Under the pieces are notes generated by a model. The model was not told where the DNA came from, made no database searches, and saw nothing but the letters and a program-made list of their open reading frames with translations. 64,000 nucleotides of DNA from Hirsutella rhossiliensis (lineage: Eukaryota; Ascomycota; Sordariomycetes; Hypocreales; Ophiocordycipitaceae). The stretch covers positions 372,001 to 436,000 of the forward strand of contig NW_025408668.1 in NCBI RefSeq assembly GCF_020360975.1. The letters run 5' to 3'. Numbering within the stretch: position 1 is the stretch's first letter; each line of letters opens with the position of its first letter. Position numbers and translations under genes: made by a program. Positions 1-10,845 of the stretch are shown here, piece after piece.

Positions 1-195
1 CGCAACAAGATCCCTTTCTTGCTGTTTTGAGAGACGTGACTTATACAAACTGTCGGCATCCCGTCTTGACCTCTGTTTGCCTTGGTGTCGCCGTCGCAGG
101 GTAGTCTCGTCGCAATTGAACTGACGCGCAGTCTTGGCATAGTTAACAGTGTCACACAGCTTCAGAAACTCAAGCGCTTCATCAATCGGGGCCAT
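1..195 (-). CDS. pogo-like transposase, N-terminal part (partial)
   Basis: The gene starts at the ATG at 195 reading leftward and runs off the window. The 65 visible codons match the first 65 codons of the transposase at 43434. They contain the start of the N-terminal helix-turn-helix (psq-type) DNA-binding region, with NYAKTARQFNCDETTLRRR as the recognisable helix pair. The catalytic DDE domain would lie outside the window. The role is DNA transposition by cut and paste into TA targets, inferred from the family. Confidence 0.75.
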   Translation of the reverse strand, partial: MAPIDEALEFLKLCDTVNYAKTARQFNCDETTLRRRHQGKQRSRRDADSLYKSRLSKQQERDLVA

Positions 196-288
196 GGTGG
201 TGGAGAAATTCAGGATTGAAGTGGAGACGTGAACTGGCGGTGAATCCGGCGAATCGCCCGATCCGGCAGATCACCGGGAAATCCCTTA
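1..288 (-). mobile_element. pogo-B family transposon, 5' end only (cut by window edge)
   Basis: This stretch is the reverse complement of 43341-43628, and I see no difference between the two. It contains the 5' terminus, leader and start of the transposase gene of the same pogo/Fot1-like family. The element edge is the TAAGGGATTTCCC motif (reading leftward from 288); outside it the two copies have unrelated flanks, which fixes the end. The leader has an imperfect palindrome (CGGTGATCTGCCGG against CCGGATTCACCG). Identity over 288 bp suggests recent movement of the family. Confidence 0.85.
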
Positions 289-445
289 AGTTATCATTCG
301 GAATACACATTAGATTCGACTTCTGGGGCTCCTCTTTAGTCTCTGACGTGAAGAAGAAGTTAAATATAGCTTTACAGGCGACCATTCGAGCTCGCCGGCA
401 GACTGGTTTCGAGACAGTCGGGTTATCTCAACTGCCCAAGAATGG

Positions 446-678
446 TGTCAGAACAACGGGAGCAGGGGTCACGTGCGATAGGGAGATAAGCAGATGACTC
501 ATTGGAATAGAGCCCGAGAGACCCCAAAAAGGGGCCCCGGGCGCGCTCCGGAGAAGAACACACACAATACACACATCTCTGCAAGCCTAATCGGCCTGCA
601 CTCCTACATACGATTGTTCTACTGCATCACAACTGTGCATTTCCTATTCAGGATCACCTAGAACCTTCGGTTCTGACA
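446..678 (+). repeat. Copia-1 5' LTR (233 bp)
   Basis: The segment starts TGTCAGAAC and ends GTTCTGACA, a perfect 9-bp terminal inverted repeat of the TG...CA kind expected for an LTR. It lies 178 bp upstream of the gag start of Copia-1. No 3' partner exists in the window because the element is truncated, so the boundaries rest on the inverted termini alone. Bases 289-445, to its left, hold nothing I recognise. Confidence 0.6.
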
Positions 679-855
679 ATTAAGAGTCTCAGTCTCTTTC
701 CAGCCAAAAAGAGCCACGGAAGAGGCATTTCAAGCCTACAACCACAACAACAGAAAAACACGACCGCTCCCTCCATACGGAAGCGACCCGATAGCCACTC
801 GAGATCGACTCGAGAAGAGCCCGAATACAAGCCGAACTCGACACGAACTCTGGCA

Positions 856-1968
856 ATGTCCCATAAAGAAGACTCGGAGGTCTTCCTCGACACTCCGTAC
901 GACTGGATCAACTGGCAGAGCAACTTCGTGGCGAAAGCCATCGACCGGGAGCTCTGGGATTGGATCGACGGCAAGAAGGATCTCATGAAGAGGCCTGAGA
1001 GGGTGGCCCTTGAACCCCCTCCGACTCTGAATGCCGCCGAAGAAGGTCCCGCTGCATCTGCCGCCACTACCTCAACGGAAACGGCATCAGCTACCGTTTT
1101 CGCTTCTACTACGAGGCCAGCTTCTGTGGCCGAGAGAGATCGTCGCCTTCGAGAGAAGCAATTCGAATACACGATCTATCAGTCAGATCTACGCCTGTTC
1201 GGGCAGCAACAGGAAGGCATTCGAGACCTACGCAGCTGGGTCGCCAAGACTATATGCAAGACATACCACAGAACATGCTGCAAGGCGAACCAGTCCTTAA
1301 AGCAGTGGTACGAGCTTCTGAACAGTAATGCAAAAGGGTCCGAGAAGGAGGTGAGGAGAACCCTTCATCAGAAATACGAGAAGGCTATTACCCCGACCGC
1401 AAAGCCGCCTCGCAACTGGACCAATTGGTCCGACATATGGATTAAAGCTATTAACGAGGGGCTCGAGGGAGGACTCCCCGAGGCTCTTAACGAGGAAATC
1501 TGGCTACGAGGCTTCCTCAGGGCCGTCAGACCACATTTCCCCCATTGGGTCGACACGATTACCATCACGAATCCCCAAGACCAACCTAATTTCACAATCC
1601 ACAAGCTAAAGGACCTCTTCCTCGCGTATATTTACAACAATTCGGGCCCCTCTATCATTAAACGAGGAGCTTTTGGTCCGACCTTCAACGCCCGTGGAAA
1701 CCACCAGCGAGGAAGAGGTGGCAAGAGGCCCAGGTCGAAGACCACAGACGACAAGGGAGAAAAATACTGTCGTTTGTGCGAACAGCCCGGCCACCGCCTT
1801 AACTTTTGCTGGGGAATCTTCCCGGATAGAGCTGCCGAGTGGTGGAAGCCCTCGGACATAATCAAGAAAAACCTCAAAGACGAGTCCATCGCAGAAGAGA
1901 TCAAAAGAGCAAAGGGGAAGCGACAAGAGCAACGCAGAGACGGAGAGAAGCATGAGGATCAGGACTGA
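856..1968 (+). CDS. Copia-1 Gag nucleocapsid-like protein
   Basis: This is a 370-aa open frame starting at the first ATG after the LTR leader. Residues 1-60 contain a WINWQSNFVAKA block typical of Copia Gag N-termini. A single CCHC zinc knuckle (CRLCEQPGHRLNFC, C-x2-C-x4-H-x4-C) lies at residues about 305-318, followed by a basic Lys/Arg-rich tail. Gag packages element RNA into cytoplasmic virus-like particles. The frame ends in a TGA at 1966-1968; the integrase frame resumes in the same phase 12 bases later, so the stop may be a decayed gag-pol fusion point or a recoding site. This frame itself is intact. Confidence 0.8.
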   Translation: MSHKEDSEVFLDTPYDWINWQSNFVAKAIDRELWDWIDGKKDLMKRPERVALEPPPTLNAAEEGPAASAATTSTETASATVFASTTRPASVAERDRRLREKQFEYTIYQSDLRLFGQQQEGIRDLRSWVAKTICKTYHRTCCKANQSLKQWYELLNSNAKGSEKEVRRTLHQKYEKAITPTAKPPRNWTNWSDIWIKAINEGLEGGLPEALNEEIWLRGFLRAVRPHFPHWVDTITITNPQDQPNFTIHKLKDLFLAYIYNNSGPSIIKRGAFGPTFNARGNHQRGRGGKRPRSKTTDDKGEKYCRLCEQPGHRLNFCWGIFPDRAAEWWKPSDIIKKNLKDESIAEEIKRAKGKRQEQRRDGEKHEDQD

Positions 1969-3705
1969 CTCCTAAGAGCGATGGGAAAGTGCTCTCTAGC
2001 TTCTTTCTTCATCGCTCGAGCGGACACAAAGGCAGCTTTGCCGTTGATAACTACCCTCTATGCCACTCCGCCCTGCTTGACTCTGGGTCCACCATCGACA
2101 TCTTCAACGAGATTTCGCTTCACCCACTTTAGAAGAGCAACCCCTGGAGACTTCCTTTGGGCAGGAGAAAGCAAGGTGCCAATCCAAGGCTATGGCGACG
2201 TGGACGTGGAAGTCGAGGGCCCTCAAGGACCTCGTCTGCTGCGTTTAACCGATGCCGCCTACTGTGAAAGCTTTGCATGCAACCTCATCTCCTACAAACA
2301 CCTAAAAAGGCAGGGCGTTTGGTGGGACGAATCCCCCGGCCAGCGATCATGCCTTCGAGCAGCTGATAGACGCATCCTCGCCTTCGTCCAAGAAGAGCAT
2401 GGGCAATTCGTGCTGGAGCACATTCCTTACGATGTGTCAAGGAGAGCGTTCTTCGCCCGACGCAACAAATTCAGCTCCATCACCAAACGCCACCCACAGA
2501 CCGCGACCGCAGAGCTCTGGCATCTCCGCCTTGGGCATCCAGGTCCAAGAACCCTGGAGCACCTTGTCAACTGCTCAAGAGGCGTCCGCATCAAAGGCAT
2601 CACCACCACAGGATGTGATGACTGCGGCACGGCCAAATTGAAACGACAAATTCGAAGGGAGCCACGAGAAACGCCGCCACCAGGCGAGCGCCTGGCAGTC
2701 GACTTCCACGATCTCGAGCCTGACCAACTAGGCTACGATTCGATGATGTTGATCACTGACAGGGCCACAGGCTTCGCTTGGGACTACTACCTTCAAGACC
2801 GCAGAGCAGAGACGATCAACGCCTCTTTAGGCCATGCCATTGATTACCTCCGACACCAATATGGGTTCTCCGTTAAGGTGATTGAGTGTGATAATGAGCT
2901 AACCTCCCAGAAGCCGGCAGTCACAAACTTCCTCTTGCAGAAGCTTCTTAAGGTCGAGCCCTCAGCTCCCTACACGCAAGCGCAGAACGGAGGAGCCGAG
3001 CGCTCGGGGGGTGTGATCAAAGACAAAGCCCGCGCGATGGGAGGAGAACTGCCTACTCAACTGTGGAGAGAGATCTACAGAGCCGCGGTCTACCTCAACA
3101 ACCGCACGCCAAAGAGCGGCCAGAAATGGAAATCTCCCTACGAGAACGTCACAGGCAAGAAGCCTCCGCTAGAGCATCTCCGCGCGTATGGCTGCAAAGC
3201 CTTCGCGATGACTACAACCGCACAAAAGAAAGCAGAGCGCTTGAAGAAGCTCAACCCACGAGCCTGGATCGGCTACCTAGTCGGCTATACGTCTTCGAAC
3301 GTGTACAGAGTCTGGGTTCCCACAGAGAACAAGGTGATCTCGACGAGAGACGTGATTTTCGATGAAAGGCAGCTGTTTGATGGAACATTCCAGACGCTAG
3401 CGCAAGATGTCAAAGACGCAGACCTCGAAGAGCTCGCAGAAGCCCTAAGACAAATCACCCTGCCTGAAGAAGAAGAAATCCCTTCGCTCACATCTACACA
3501 GGCCCCAGACGAGCGGCTCTTTGAGCTCAACGACGATGCCAACGACGAGCAGGTGGAAGAGCTTGAAAGAAAGCCAGCCAGCGGGAAGAGCGATGGACAA
3601 TACACAACAGCATGCTTCGAGCTGCTGCCAACGCCTCCACAGACTCCCCCAGTCGCCCTGCTCGCGGCGTCGATCCAACAAGCCAGCCATGTGTGGAACA
3701 AGCCT
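1969..3705 (+). pseudogene. Copia-1 Pol remnant: protease and integrase, no reverse transcriptase
   Basis: The open frame from 1981 (same phase as gag) carries a pre-integrase HHCC zinc region (ELWHLRLGH... CDDC) near residues 176-220. It also carries a retroviral-type integrase core with Asp in AVDFHD (about 240), Asp in ECDNEL (about 304) and Glu in NGGAERS (about 340), then a YLVGY motif near 430. The aspartic protease motif LLDSGST is at about 2073-2093 in the +2-shifted phase, so two compensating frameshifts flank it. After the integrase an acidic linker runs into the Gypsy junction, and no reverse transcriptase motif follows. It cannot support retrotransposition alone. Confidence 0.8.
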
Positions 3706-5226
3706 TTATCACGAGATCCTGGAAATGGACTCGTTGATTCAAGCACTGCGTTCGCGCAGGAGCCGCCCTCTCGAGGTTAAACGAAGGCCGATTATATTTC
3801 CGAGAGAGGCTATACGTACCCGCAGGCGAACTACGGACCCTTCTCACTCAACTCGCCCACGACAGCGTCGAATCAGGCCACCCCGGGAAAAACAAGCTAT
3901 ACGAACTCATTTCACGCTCTTATTGGTGGCCAAGGCTTAGCGCCGATACGAAACAATTCACACGCAATTGCCACGGATGCCTGAGGAACAAGACCTCCCG
4001 GTTACGGTACCAGGGGACGTTGAAACCGCTCCCAATTCCCTTGCAAAGATGGAGGGACTTGTCCGTTGACTTCATTGGCCCAATTCAGCGCACAGCTCGT
4101 GGATTCGACGCAATCATGGTGGTAGTCGATAGGCTGTCAAAGGACAGACATTTCACGCCTTGCAAGACCGACATGAAAGCACATGACTTGGCAACGCTCT
4201 TCGTACGAGATGTCTGGAAACTCCATGGACTACCGGATTCAATCGTATCTGATAGAGGACCACTGTTTGTCTCGGAATTCTGGAAAGCGGTTTGCCACCG
4301 CCTACAGATCAATATCAGCCTCTCCACAGCATATCACCCCGAAACTGACGGCCAGACGGAAAACGCTAACTCATTTCTCGAACAATACCTTCGCCAGTAT
4401 GTTAGCTTTGCTCAGGACGACTGGGACGAGTGGCTCCCATTGGCCGAATTCGCAGCCCGTAACGTTGTTAGCGATTCAACGGGAATGTCTCCATTTTTTG
4501 CGAACACAGGCTACCACCCCCGAATGAGCTTTGGTCCCCCTCGCGCAATACCACTCGCGGCATCCAAAGACCTGGCAGAACGCTGCAACGAGGGGAACGA
4601 ATTTGTCGCCAAGATGCAAGAAATCACTGGTCTACTTCGGACAAACCTGCTCTCAGCTCAAGCCTCACAAGAACAGTTCGCCAACGCAAATAGATCACCG
4701 GCGCCAGCGTACCGAGTTGGAGACATGGTGCTACTTAGCACACGCAACATCGATTCGGCCAGACCCATCCCCAAACTAGATCATAAGTTCATTGGCCCTT
4801 TTCGAATCGAGCGCGTGCTCAACCCTCACTCCTACCAACTGAAGTTGCCACATGAATTAGACTCAATTCACAATTCATTCCACGCCAACCTCCTACGACC
4901 GTCACCAAACGACCCGCTCCCCGGCCAATACAACACACCGCCCCACCAATAACGCTAGATGCAAAGGGGAGAAACTCTGGGCGATTGAAGCAATACTGGA
5001 CTCGAAACGCACAAAACAGAAAGGCTTCCAGTACCATATACTATGGAGAGGCTTCGACCTTGAGCAGGCAACATGGGAACCACTACAGAACGTCGTCAAC
5101 GCTCACATCGCCATCAGAGACTTCGAGAAGCACAGCAAAAACAAACCCAGACCCACGAAACAAGAAGTGCAAAATGCTCGCCTACAGGCTCAGCAAGACG
5201 TGGAAGAATCAGAAGCGATGGAGTAA
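3706..5226 (+). pseudogene. Gypsy-1 Pol C-terminal part: H2C2 zinc region, integrase, chromodomain
   Basis: Reading across frames gives an HDSVESGHPG...CHGC zinc-binding region (about 3855-3985). A full integrase core follows from 4020, with Asp in SVDFIG, Asp in VSDRG and Glu in DGQTEN. Then come the GPF/Y-type linker (HKFIGPFRI, about 4785) and, from about 4970, a chromodomain (FQYHILWRGF, ATWEPLQN). The chromodomain places it among chromoviruses, which use this module to direct integration to chromatin. Frameshifts lie near 3780-3790 and 4930-4970. Protease and reverse transcriptase are absent, so only the 3' third of the element remains. The stop is TAA at 5224-5226. Confidence 0.85.
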
Positions 5227-5345
5227 GGAGGCCCATGTGAGGGAACGATCATGTGACTTTCATACTTTATGAAATGTCTCACTTTGATTCATGTAAATAG
5301 CGAAAGTCAGAGTCTTCCTTAGGAACCTCCTTCTCTCTTCGTAGA
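3706..5345 (+). mobile_element. Gypsy-1, 5'-truncated chromovirus with partial 3' LTR
   Basis: This is the element fragment holding the integrase-chromodomain gene. A purine-rich tract (AAGGAGGCCCA, 5225-5235) ends exactly where TGTGAGGGAACG begins (5236). That arrangement of polypurine tract plus TG start marks the 3' LTR. Its right end is unclear and lies somewhere before the 3' end of the host gene at 5431. The left end is the junction with Copia-1. Confidence 0.65.
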
Positions 5346-5430
5346 CAATCACTTTACCCAAGTCGCACCCGACCTTGTTCGTGCACTTGTACCGTCACAA
5401 CTATATGAAGTTCGGGTGCCTTTCCTCGAA

Positions 5431-6771
5431 CTAGCTTTGTGCGCCTTCGACATAGATGTCCACCGTCACTTGAATGCCCTCCTGCTTGACGTCTTCGTTC
5501 AGCTCGCCCCGGCACACGGCCGCTCCGTGTTGCGCGGTGCTGTCGTCGTCGAAGACGCTGGAATGCGAGCGGCCCTTCAAGACGCTCAGGCTTGAGCTCT
5601 GGGACCCGATGCTGCCCCTGTTGGAGCAGGTCCTGACCGTCCTGGATCCACCAAACTTGGAGCAAATGTCCTTTCGGAGGATAAACTTGTCCACCATGGG
5701 CTTGACGCCCGGGATCGACAGGGCAATGAGCGTCGCGCCGATCTCGGAGACTTCGACGACGAGCAACCTTAGAAAGGCAAAATCAAAAGTATCGGGAGTT
5801 TGGTCTTGGTTTTGTTTGCAACACGTCAGTAAATAGTTGGACCCAGGCGGTACGGGCTTACTCACAGGCAAAGCCAATCACGAAGACAATTCGACTGACG
5901 GAGATGCCAACGACGCTGCATTATGCGGTTAGAGTCGCGTCGCCTTGGTAGTTGCCGGTGTACCCAATACTTACGCAATGCCTGGCAAGAGGATGCAGGC
6001 CAGTTGAACCTTTTGCTTCCGCGGCATCTCCAAGATCTTGAGCATGGCCACGGGGAGGCCAAAGAGCAGCAGGTCGCAGGCCAGTGAGATGCCTGAGATA
6101 GCGCCGTATATCTCATCCCACTCCAAGCATTCGAACCTGGTCTCGTCCTCGAATGAGGTGGGCGCCCAAAGCATGTTGACGGGCTTGCAGTGGAAAATGA
6201 TGAGGCAGATCTGCGCCAGGTAACCGATAACCAAGACGGCGAATATTATCCGGATGGCGACGAGAAACCCCTTGTGCAGCGCGCAGATACGGTAGTAGAA
6301 GGCGAGGCCCGATATGCGGCAGAGGACGAGGGCAGTGGCGTAGACCAAGTGCGCAATCGAGTCGAAAATCTGCTGTCTCACCCACGTGGCGTCGTCGATG
6401 GCGAAACGGACAAAGGCGATGCTTCTTCCGGTGCCCAGGTTGATGAGTTCTATACAAAGGGCCGCAAAGGGAATAAAGACGACCTGTGCGGGAAGGGAGT
6501 CAGCGGCTGGCCAGTCCTTGCCACGGCTCCTCCATCAGGGGCGGCTCGCCAGCGACGCCAGCGCTATTCCGTCGTCTAGGCCGAAGCCGAAGCGCTTGAT
6601 GATGAACCTCCGCGAGAGCAGTCTGCAGATGACGACCAAGGTGGCCAGGGCTGTGACGACAGAGATGCTGACGATGCCCGCCACGTCTTGGCTCATTTCA
6701 AGTTCCTCGCGGGTGACTCGCGGCGGCAAACGGCCGGAAGCTATGGCTTCTTCAACTCGGGGGTCGCCCAT
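5431..6771 (-). CDS. Rhodopsin-domain fungal integral membrane protein (Pth11/SAT4-like)
   Basis: I read four exons: 6771-6550, 6483-5975, 5915-5862 and 5767-5431, together 373 codons without a break. Introns 2 and 3 start GTAAG and end CAG/AAG; intron 1 (6549-6484) starts with GC (CTG|GCGAGC) and ends ACAG. The protein has seven hydrophobic segments, with the fungal rhodopsin signature FGLDDGIALASL after TM1-2, an Arg/Lys-flanked cytoplasmic loop (EMPRKQK) and a Ser-rich cytoplasmic tail. Family members sit in the plasma membrane and several act as GPCR-like sensors; ligand and role here are unknown. There is no CFEM domain. The start at 6771 fits a short extracellular N-terminus. It is the only clearly intact host-type gene in the window, with a Gypsy LTR about 100 bp past its stop. 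Confidence 0.85.
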
Positions 6772-7353
6772 TTTGGCTCAGTTGCATCACGATACTTCCA
6801 GTCTGCCGGCGAGAGAGAGCCGGGAAGCCGAGGACTATGAAGATGTTGAAAAGTCGACATGGGCTGCCTGGCGTGAGCGCGGAGGGCGTGAGACTGGATT
6901 ACCTATTCTTTGCCACTCCTGAAGTGTCGGCCTCGGCCATGAGCCGCCTGTCATTACTCGCATCATCCCAGCTTCTAGAAACTTTGTGCCAGAGGCAGTC
7001 TTTCCGCGCCGCAATTTCCCGGCCAAAAGAGTGAGGAGCGAGTCAAGCCGGCGCTCAAGGGCAGACACTGTTTCACCTTCGCCGCACTACTGCCAACCAG
7101 GCGCAATATGCTCAACCGGACTTGAGCCCTGCCGGCTGTCGAAGGCTTCGACGCTTCTCGGAGGGCCAGCGGGGGAATCGCTGTGTAGGGCGGTCGTCGC
7201 GATCGAGTGATTCGAGTCCCATCGTTTGGAGACTCCAGAGTCTGCTTCAGCCTCTTCATCCGCTTGGCCCATCTCGCAGCTATCTGTCGGGTTGACTCAT
7301 GCCTGCGCCTCTTTTAGATCCGGGGTCTTCTATTGCTTGGCTGATGTGTACGG
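6772..7353. other. Intergenic region upstream of the membrane protein gene
   Basis: This presumably carries the promoter of the gene starting at 6771. I see no coding frame, repeat or clear promoter motif that I would name. It ends at the terminal inverted repeat of hAT-1. Confidence 0.5.
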
Positions 7354-10300
7354 CAGTGATCGGAATGGTCCGGTATGGTATGGTATGACCTCTATACCAT
7401 ACCATACCACCTGCTGATATCCTTACCGGTATGGCTTACCGGTAATACCAGTAATACCGCCAAGACCGCTCAGAATGAGGCGGGTTGCAAAAATAGGGAA
7501 ATGTATTGGCTACTAGCTGTCAACTTGATCGCTTATTCGCTTTCATTCTCGCTATCCCCGCTATCTTCGCTATCCTCAGCCCGAGGCTTCCCATACCAGG
7601 CACGTAGACACTCACAAGCCTCTATGATATCTGCCTTAAGCCTACCTCGACGATCAACTATACCAAGCTTTGCGCTACTAAACAGCCGTTCGCACTCATC
7701 TGACATTGGGGAAACCGCAAATAGATCCAGAGCGAAGCGGGCGAGGTCTCTTTGCGAGTCATAACGGGATAGCCAATAGGCGATGGCCTCATCGCAACTT
7801 GCCTCCTCGTTATGCAGCCGGTCGGTCGAAATATACTGCTCATACAGATCGGTGGCAGCAGCCGGGCCGTCTATGCGAATGCGCTTATGTTCCCTCTGCC
7901 GATCGAATGCTGGGTCTGGGTCCTTGTCCTTCCTGACTGGAGGTGGTAGCGCCTCAACAGGGTACTTTCCTTATACTCTGTCTCCCAGAGCTGCTTCACC
8001 GCCAGCTGTGCGCTTTCATACCACTTCTGTCTTCCTTCGTCGCCCTGAAGAACCCATTCTTGCCTGAACCATGCCCACTTTCGATACGGATTGAGTACTT
8101 GAGCTGCGTAATACGCTGGCGGAAGATCAGTATCTTCAGGAAATCGATGTTGCCAATTCCGTTGTCGGTTGCTGTAATACTCCTCGCACTTTGACCACGC
8201 AGCATCTGCACAGCCTTGGAGATACCTCCACGTGAAGTTGTCGTCGTCTTCCTCGTGAATGTCATGGTAGTGATCCTTCGTCTCGTTGATCTCGCGGAGA
8301 AGACAGTCCAAAGTCGAAAACCAGTCAGCGAGGGATGTCTTGTTTCCTTCAGCAAGCATAGTTGCCGCGAAGAAGTCTTTAAGTGCGAGCTCGATCTTTT
8401 CAAGCTCGAACCAGTGCTGTCCATCTAGTTTGAAGTTCGAAATCCCTTGAGACCCTCTCCCTGGTACATGACGAGCTGAGAAGATTTCCAAACGTTCTCG
8501 AACATTTAACGCTCGTGTGATCGAATGAAACCACGAATTCCAGCGTGTGGAGTTGTTCTGGATAAGCTCGAGCCCATCGAATTCGGAGAGATGGCCGCCG
8601 ATAATAATTGCTGCAAACTCCTCCCGCCTTTGAGGAGTAAGCCGGATGTACCGCACAAGGTTATGGAGCCGGCCTAAACATCCAAACTTCTTCCACAGCT
8701 CCTCTACCTTCACGTAATCTCCGCGCTGGTGGTGCTTTTCAAGCTTCGCCAAATGCTTCTCACAATTTCGACCCATGAGAAACGCCTGGCAGCAGAGGTT
8801 GACAATGTGACCCAAGCAGCGCAGTCGGCGATGGCGACGCTGTTGCGGCTTCATCCATGGGCAGAGCTCCTTGAGTATAAACTCAACAGCGGTATCATTG
8901 GATGAAGCATTGTCCAGCATGAAGTATCCAATCTGATCTCCGCCAATGTCATATTCCGTCAATAATTCGAGAACGGTCGACCCAAGATTCTCGCCACTGT
9001 GCTCGCCATGAACGCGTCGCATGCCCAGGACGGTACTTCGTCGCTTGCCGGTGGCGTCAATCCACATGGCGACGACACCCAGGATTGCGTACGGGTTTGG
9101 CGAGGTCCAGAGGTCGAAGGAGATGGAGATTCTACTCCGCGACCGCTGGAGGTCCTCTTTCAGCTGTTGCTTCTTCGACAGGAAGGCATCCATAACCCAA
9201 CCTCGAATTGTTTTCGCAGCCTTTGGGAGGTGATTAAGTAGAGCAGGGTTCAGAAAGAAGAGTAGCTCTCGGAAGTACTGGTTCTCCAACTGGAAGAAAG
9301 CAATATGGCAGTACACAACCCAACGAATCAAAAGCTCTTTGAACCTCTCAACGGTATCTTTCCAGAAAAATTGCTACTAGCAGCTGCGCTTTCTGTTGCT
9401 CCAATACAGACGCCCGTGTCGCACCGCGTTTCCTCAGGCCGCTTTGTGGATCAATCTGGTGCCTCTGTTCGAGATGATTTCTCACTCCCGACGTGCCATT
9501 GATCACAAATAACTCTTGCTTATACTTTCCGATCGCACATTCGTGACAGTAGTATACCTCTTTCTTGTCACTGTCTCGGATGTAATGAAGACCGTACTTC
9601 CACACATGCGACGAGCCGAGACGAGCTGCCTTCTTCGTCGTCGTCGCGCGACGCAGGTACGTGACATGGTCTTGTACGAATTCGTCCGGAGGCTCAGGAT
9701 AACGGACAGAATTAGACGATGGCGTCGTAGCGGAAAAGTGTGGCGCGGGACACGATGCAGGAGATCTGGAGCGGATTGATGCTGAACTTGTCGTAAACGA
9801 AGATGGCGAGGTTGGCGCTGGAGATTCCATGATCATGACATACACCAGTTAAGGTATGGTCACTATGGTGGCTTTCGATCATTCGATCTTGGTCCATCGT
9901 CCAACTAGCCTAACGTAAAAATTTTCGGGCTCCAACATCACGGAAGTAATTCGATTGAAAGGATCATTTAAGCTTTCCTGTCCCTGAAAGGATCATTTAA
10001 GCTTTTCCTGTCCCTCCGACGACGCGATTGACAAGTCTGGCCAGTGATACGTTAGGTCATGCTCCGTCCTACATGGAAGAACTCATAAAACTGGGTGCAA
10101 TGAGAAGTACTTTCTAATACGCACTAACACTAGCCTTACCTTCGTGCCTTCCTGGGATAGCTACCCGGCAGCAAAGACGAAAAGCATCCGTTCGGTGCCG
10201 GATCGACCTGACCAAGGTAGCCAGGTCGATATTGTGAGGATGATGGTATTCATGATTGAATGGAGTAGATAAACTGGCAGAAAACTGGTCAATAAGCCCT

Positions 10301-10505
10301 ACAGATGACACTGGAATCATCGCCGCTCGGATTCTGCCTGGTCATTCTCCGCAGTGAGCCTCTCACCTGAGCTTATTTTTAGCGTTACTGGTATTGATCC
10401 GGTATACCGGTAATACCATGGTATCAAGTTTTTGTCAAACCATACCAGGTCTTGGCGGTATTTACCATACCAATACCAACTCATACCGGACCATTCCGAT
10501 CACTG
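7354..10505 (-). mobile_element. hAT-1 transposon, near complete (3.15 kb)
   Basis: A perfect 24-bp terminal inverted repeat beginning CAGTGATCGGAATGG lies at 7354-7377 and at 10482-10505. Just inside both ends are many GGTATGG/CCATACC and GGTAATACC copies, typical subterminal transposase-binding repeats of hAT elements. A direct TGTACGG lies at the left edge (7347-7353) and overlaps the right edge (10504-10510), so the exact 8-bp target duplication is unclear. The transposase gene inside is on the minus strand and has two frameshifts. Confidence 0.88.
7533..9830 (-). pseudogene. hAT-1 transposase, BED-finger type, two frameshifts
   Basis: The gene starts at the ATG at 9830 (MESPAPTSPSS). 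The N-terminal block has a BED zinc finger (WKYGLHY...CHEC...HLEQRH). One extra T near 9370 shifts the frame. The main block 9331-7965 holds the RNase H-like core, with SFDLWTSPN and YFMLDNASSND carrying the catalytic aspartates, and the insertion domain with RLRCLGHIVNL. A second frameshift near 7965 leads into the C-terminal dimerisation region (FALDLFAVSPMSDECERL) and an acidic Ser/Asp/Glu tail ending at 7533. The enzyme would cut and paste the element in the nucleus. With only two single-base lesions it is the best preserved hAT gene here. Confidence 0.85.
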
Positions 10506-10679
10506 TACGGTGTGGTATGGATTTATTTCGCCCGGAGGATACTTCCCATAGGGCCTACTAGGGGAGACTAAAATTCGTCCCTCATCCCCCTCCTGGACCT
10601 AGTAAGTGAAGTTGGTCCAATTTGTATGGAGCGGCAACATTTTTGCAGAGCAAAAGGGGGTGAGCAAAAGGGGGGGTAA
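10506..10679 (-). repeat. LINE 3' tail fragment next to hAT-1
   Basis: On the minus strand this reads GGCCCTATGGGAAGTATCCT, then CCGGGCGAAATAAATCC. It resembles the 3' end of LINE-3 at 57693-57745 (GGCCCTATAGGAGAAATCCT, CCGGGTGAAATACAC). This motif at the 3' end of Tad1-like LINEs identifies the fragment. The remaining bases up to 10679 show nothing else recognisable. hAT-1 ends at the LINE tail, so hAT-1 probably landed at the tail of an older LINE. Confidence 0.55.
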
Positions 10680-10684
10680 GGATG

Positions 10685-10845
10685 TGTTGAAGTGGGTCAT
10701 CAGAAACCCTGAACCCCTGAAAGGCTCTCTGAGGAGCCTCTGACACTAGCTTGGAAGTGATATATTAAGGTGGCATTTCTCTGTATTTACTCACAGATTT
10801 CTTTAACCTTCAATGAACACTTCATCCGCTACACAGCCTTCAACA
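10685..10845 (+). repeat. Copia-2 5' LTR
   Basis: This 161-bp LTR starts TGTTGAAGTGGG and ends CCTTCAACA. It contains a TATATTAAGG motif at about 10761 that could be the TATA element. I see no difference from the 3' LTR at 16545-16705. Confidence 0.93.

Larger units (their letters stand above)
446..3705 (+). mobile_element. Copia-1, truncated Ty1/Copia retrotransposon
   Basis: The order is LTR, gag with a zinc knuckle, a protease motif, then integrase. This is Copia order, with integrase before reverse transcriptase. Reverse transcriptase, RNase H and the 3' LTR are missing. Around 3690-3720 the sequence passes into a Gypsy element, so the right end is a junction and not a true terminus. The exact junction base cannot be fixed by eye. 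Confidence 0.8.

Noticed and set aside
3521..3940. A 139-codon plus-strand frame across the Copia-Gypsy junction as a separate gene.
   Set aside because: It is a frame overlapping the end of Copia-1 and the start of Gypsy-1 and has no domain of its own beyond a few junction residues.
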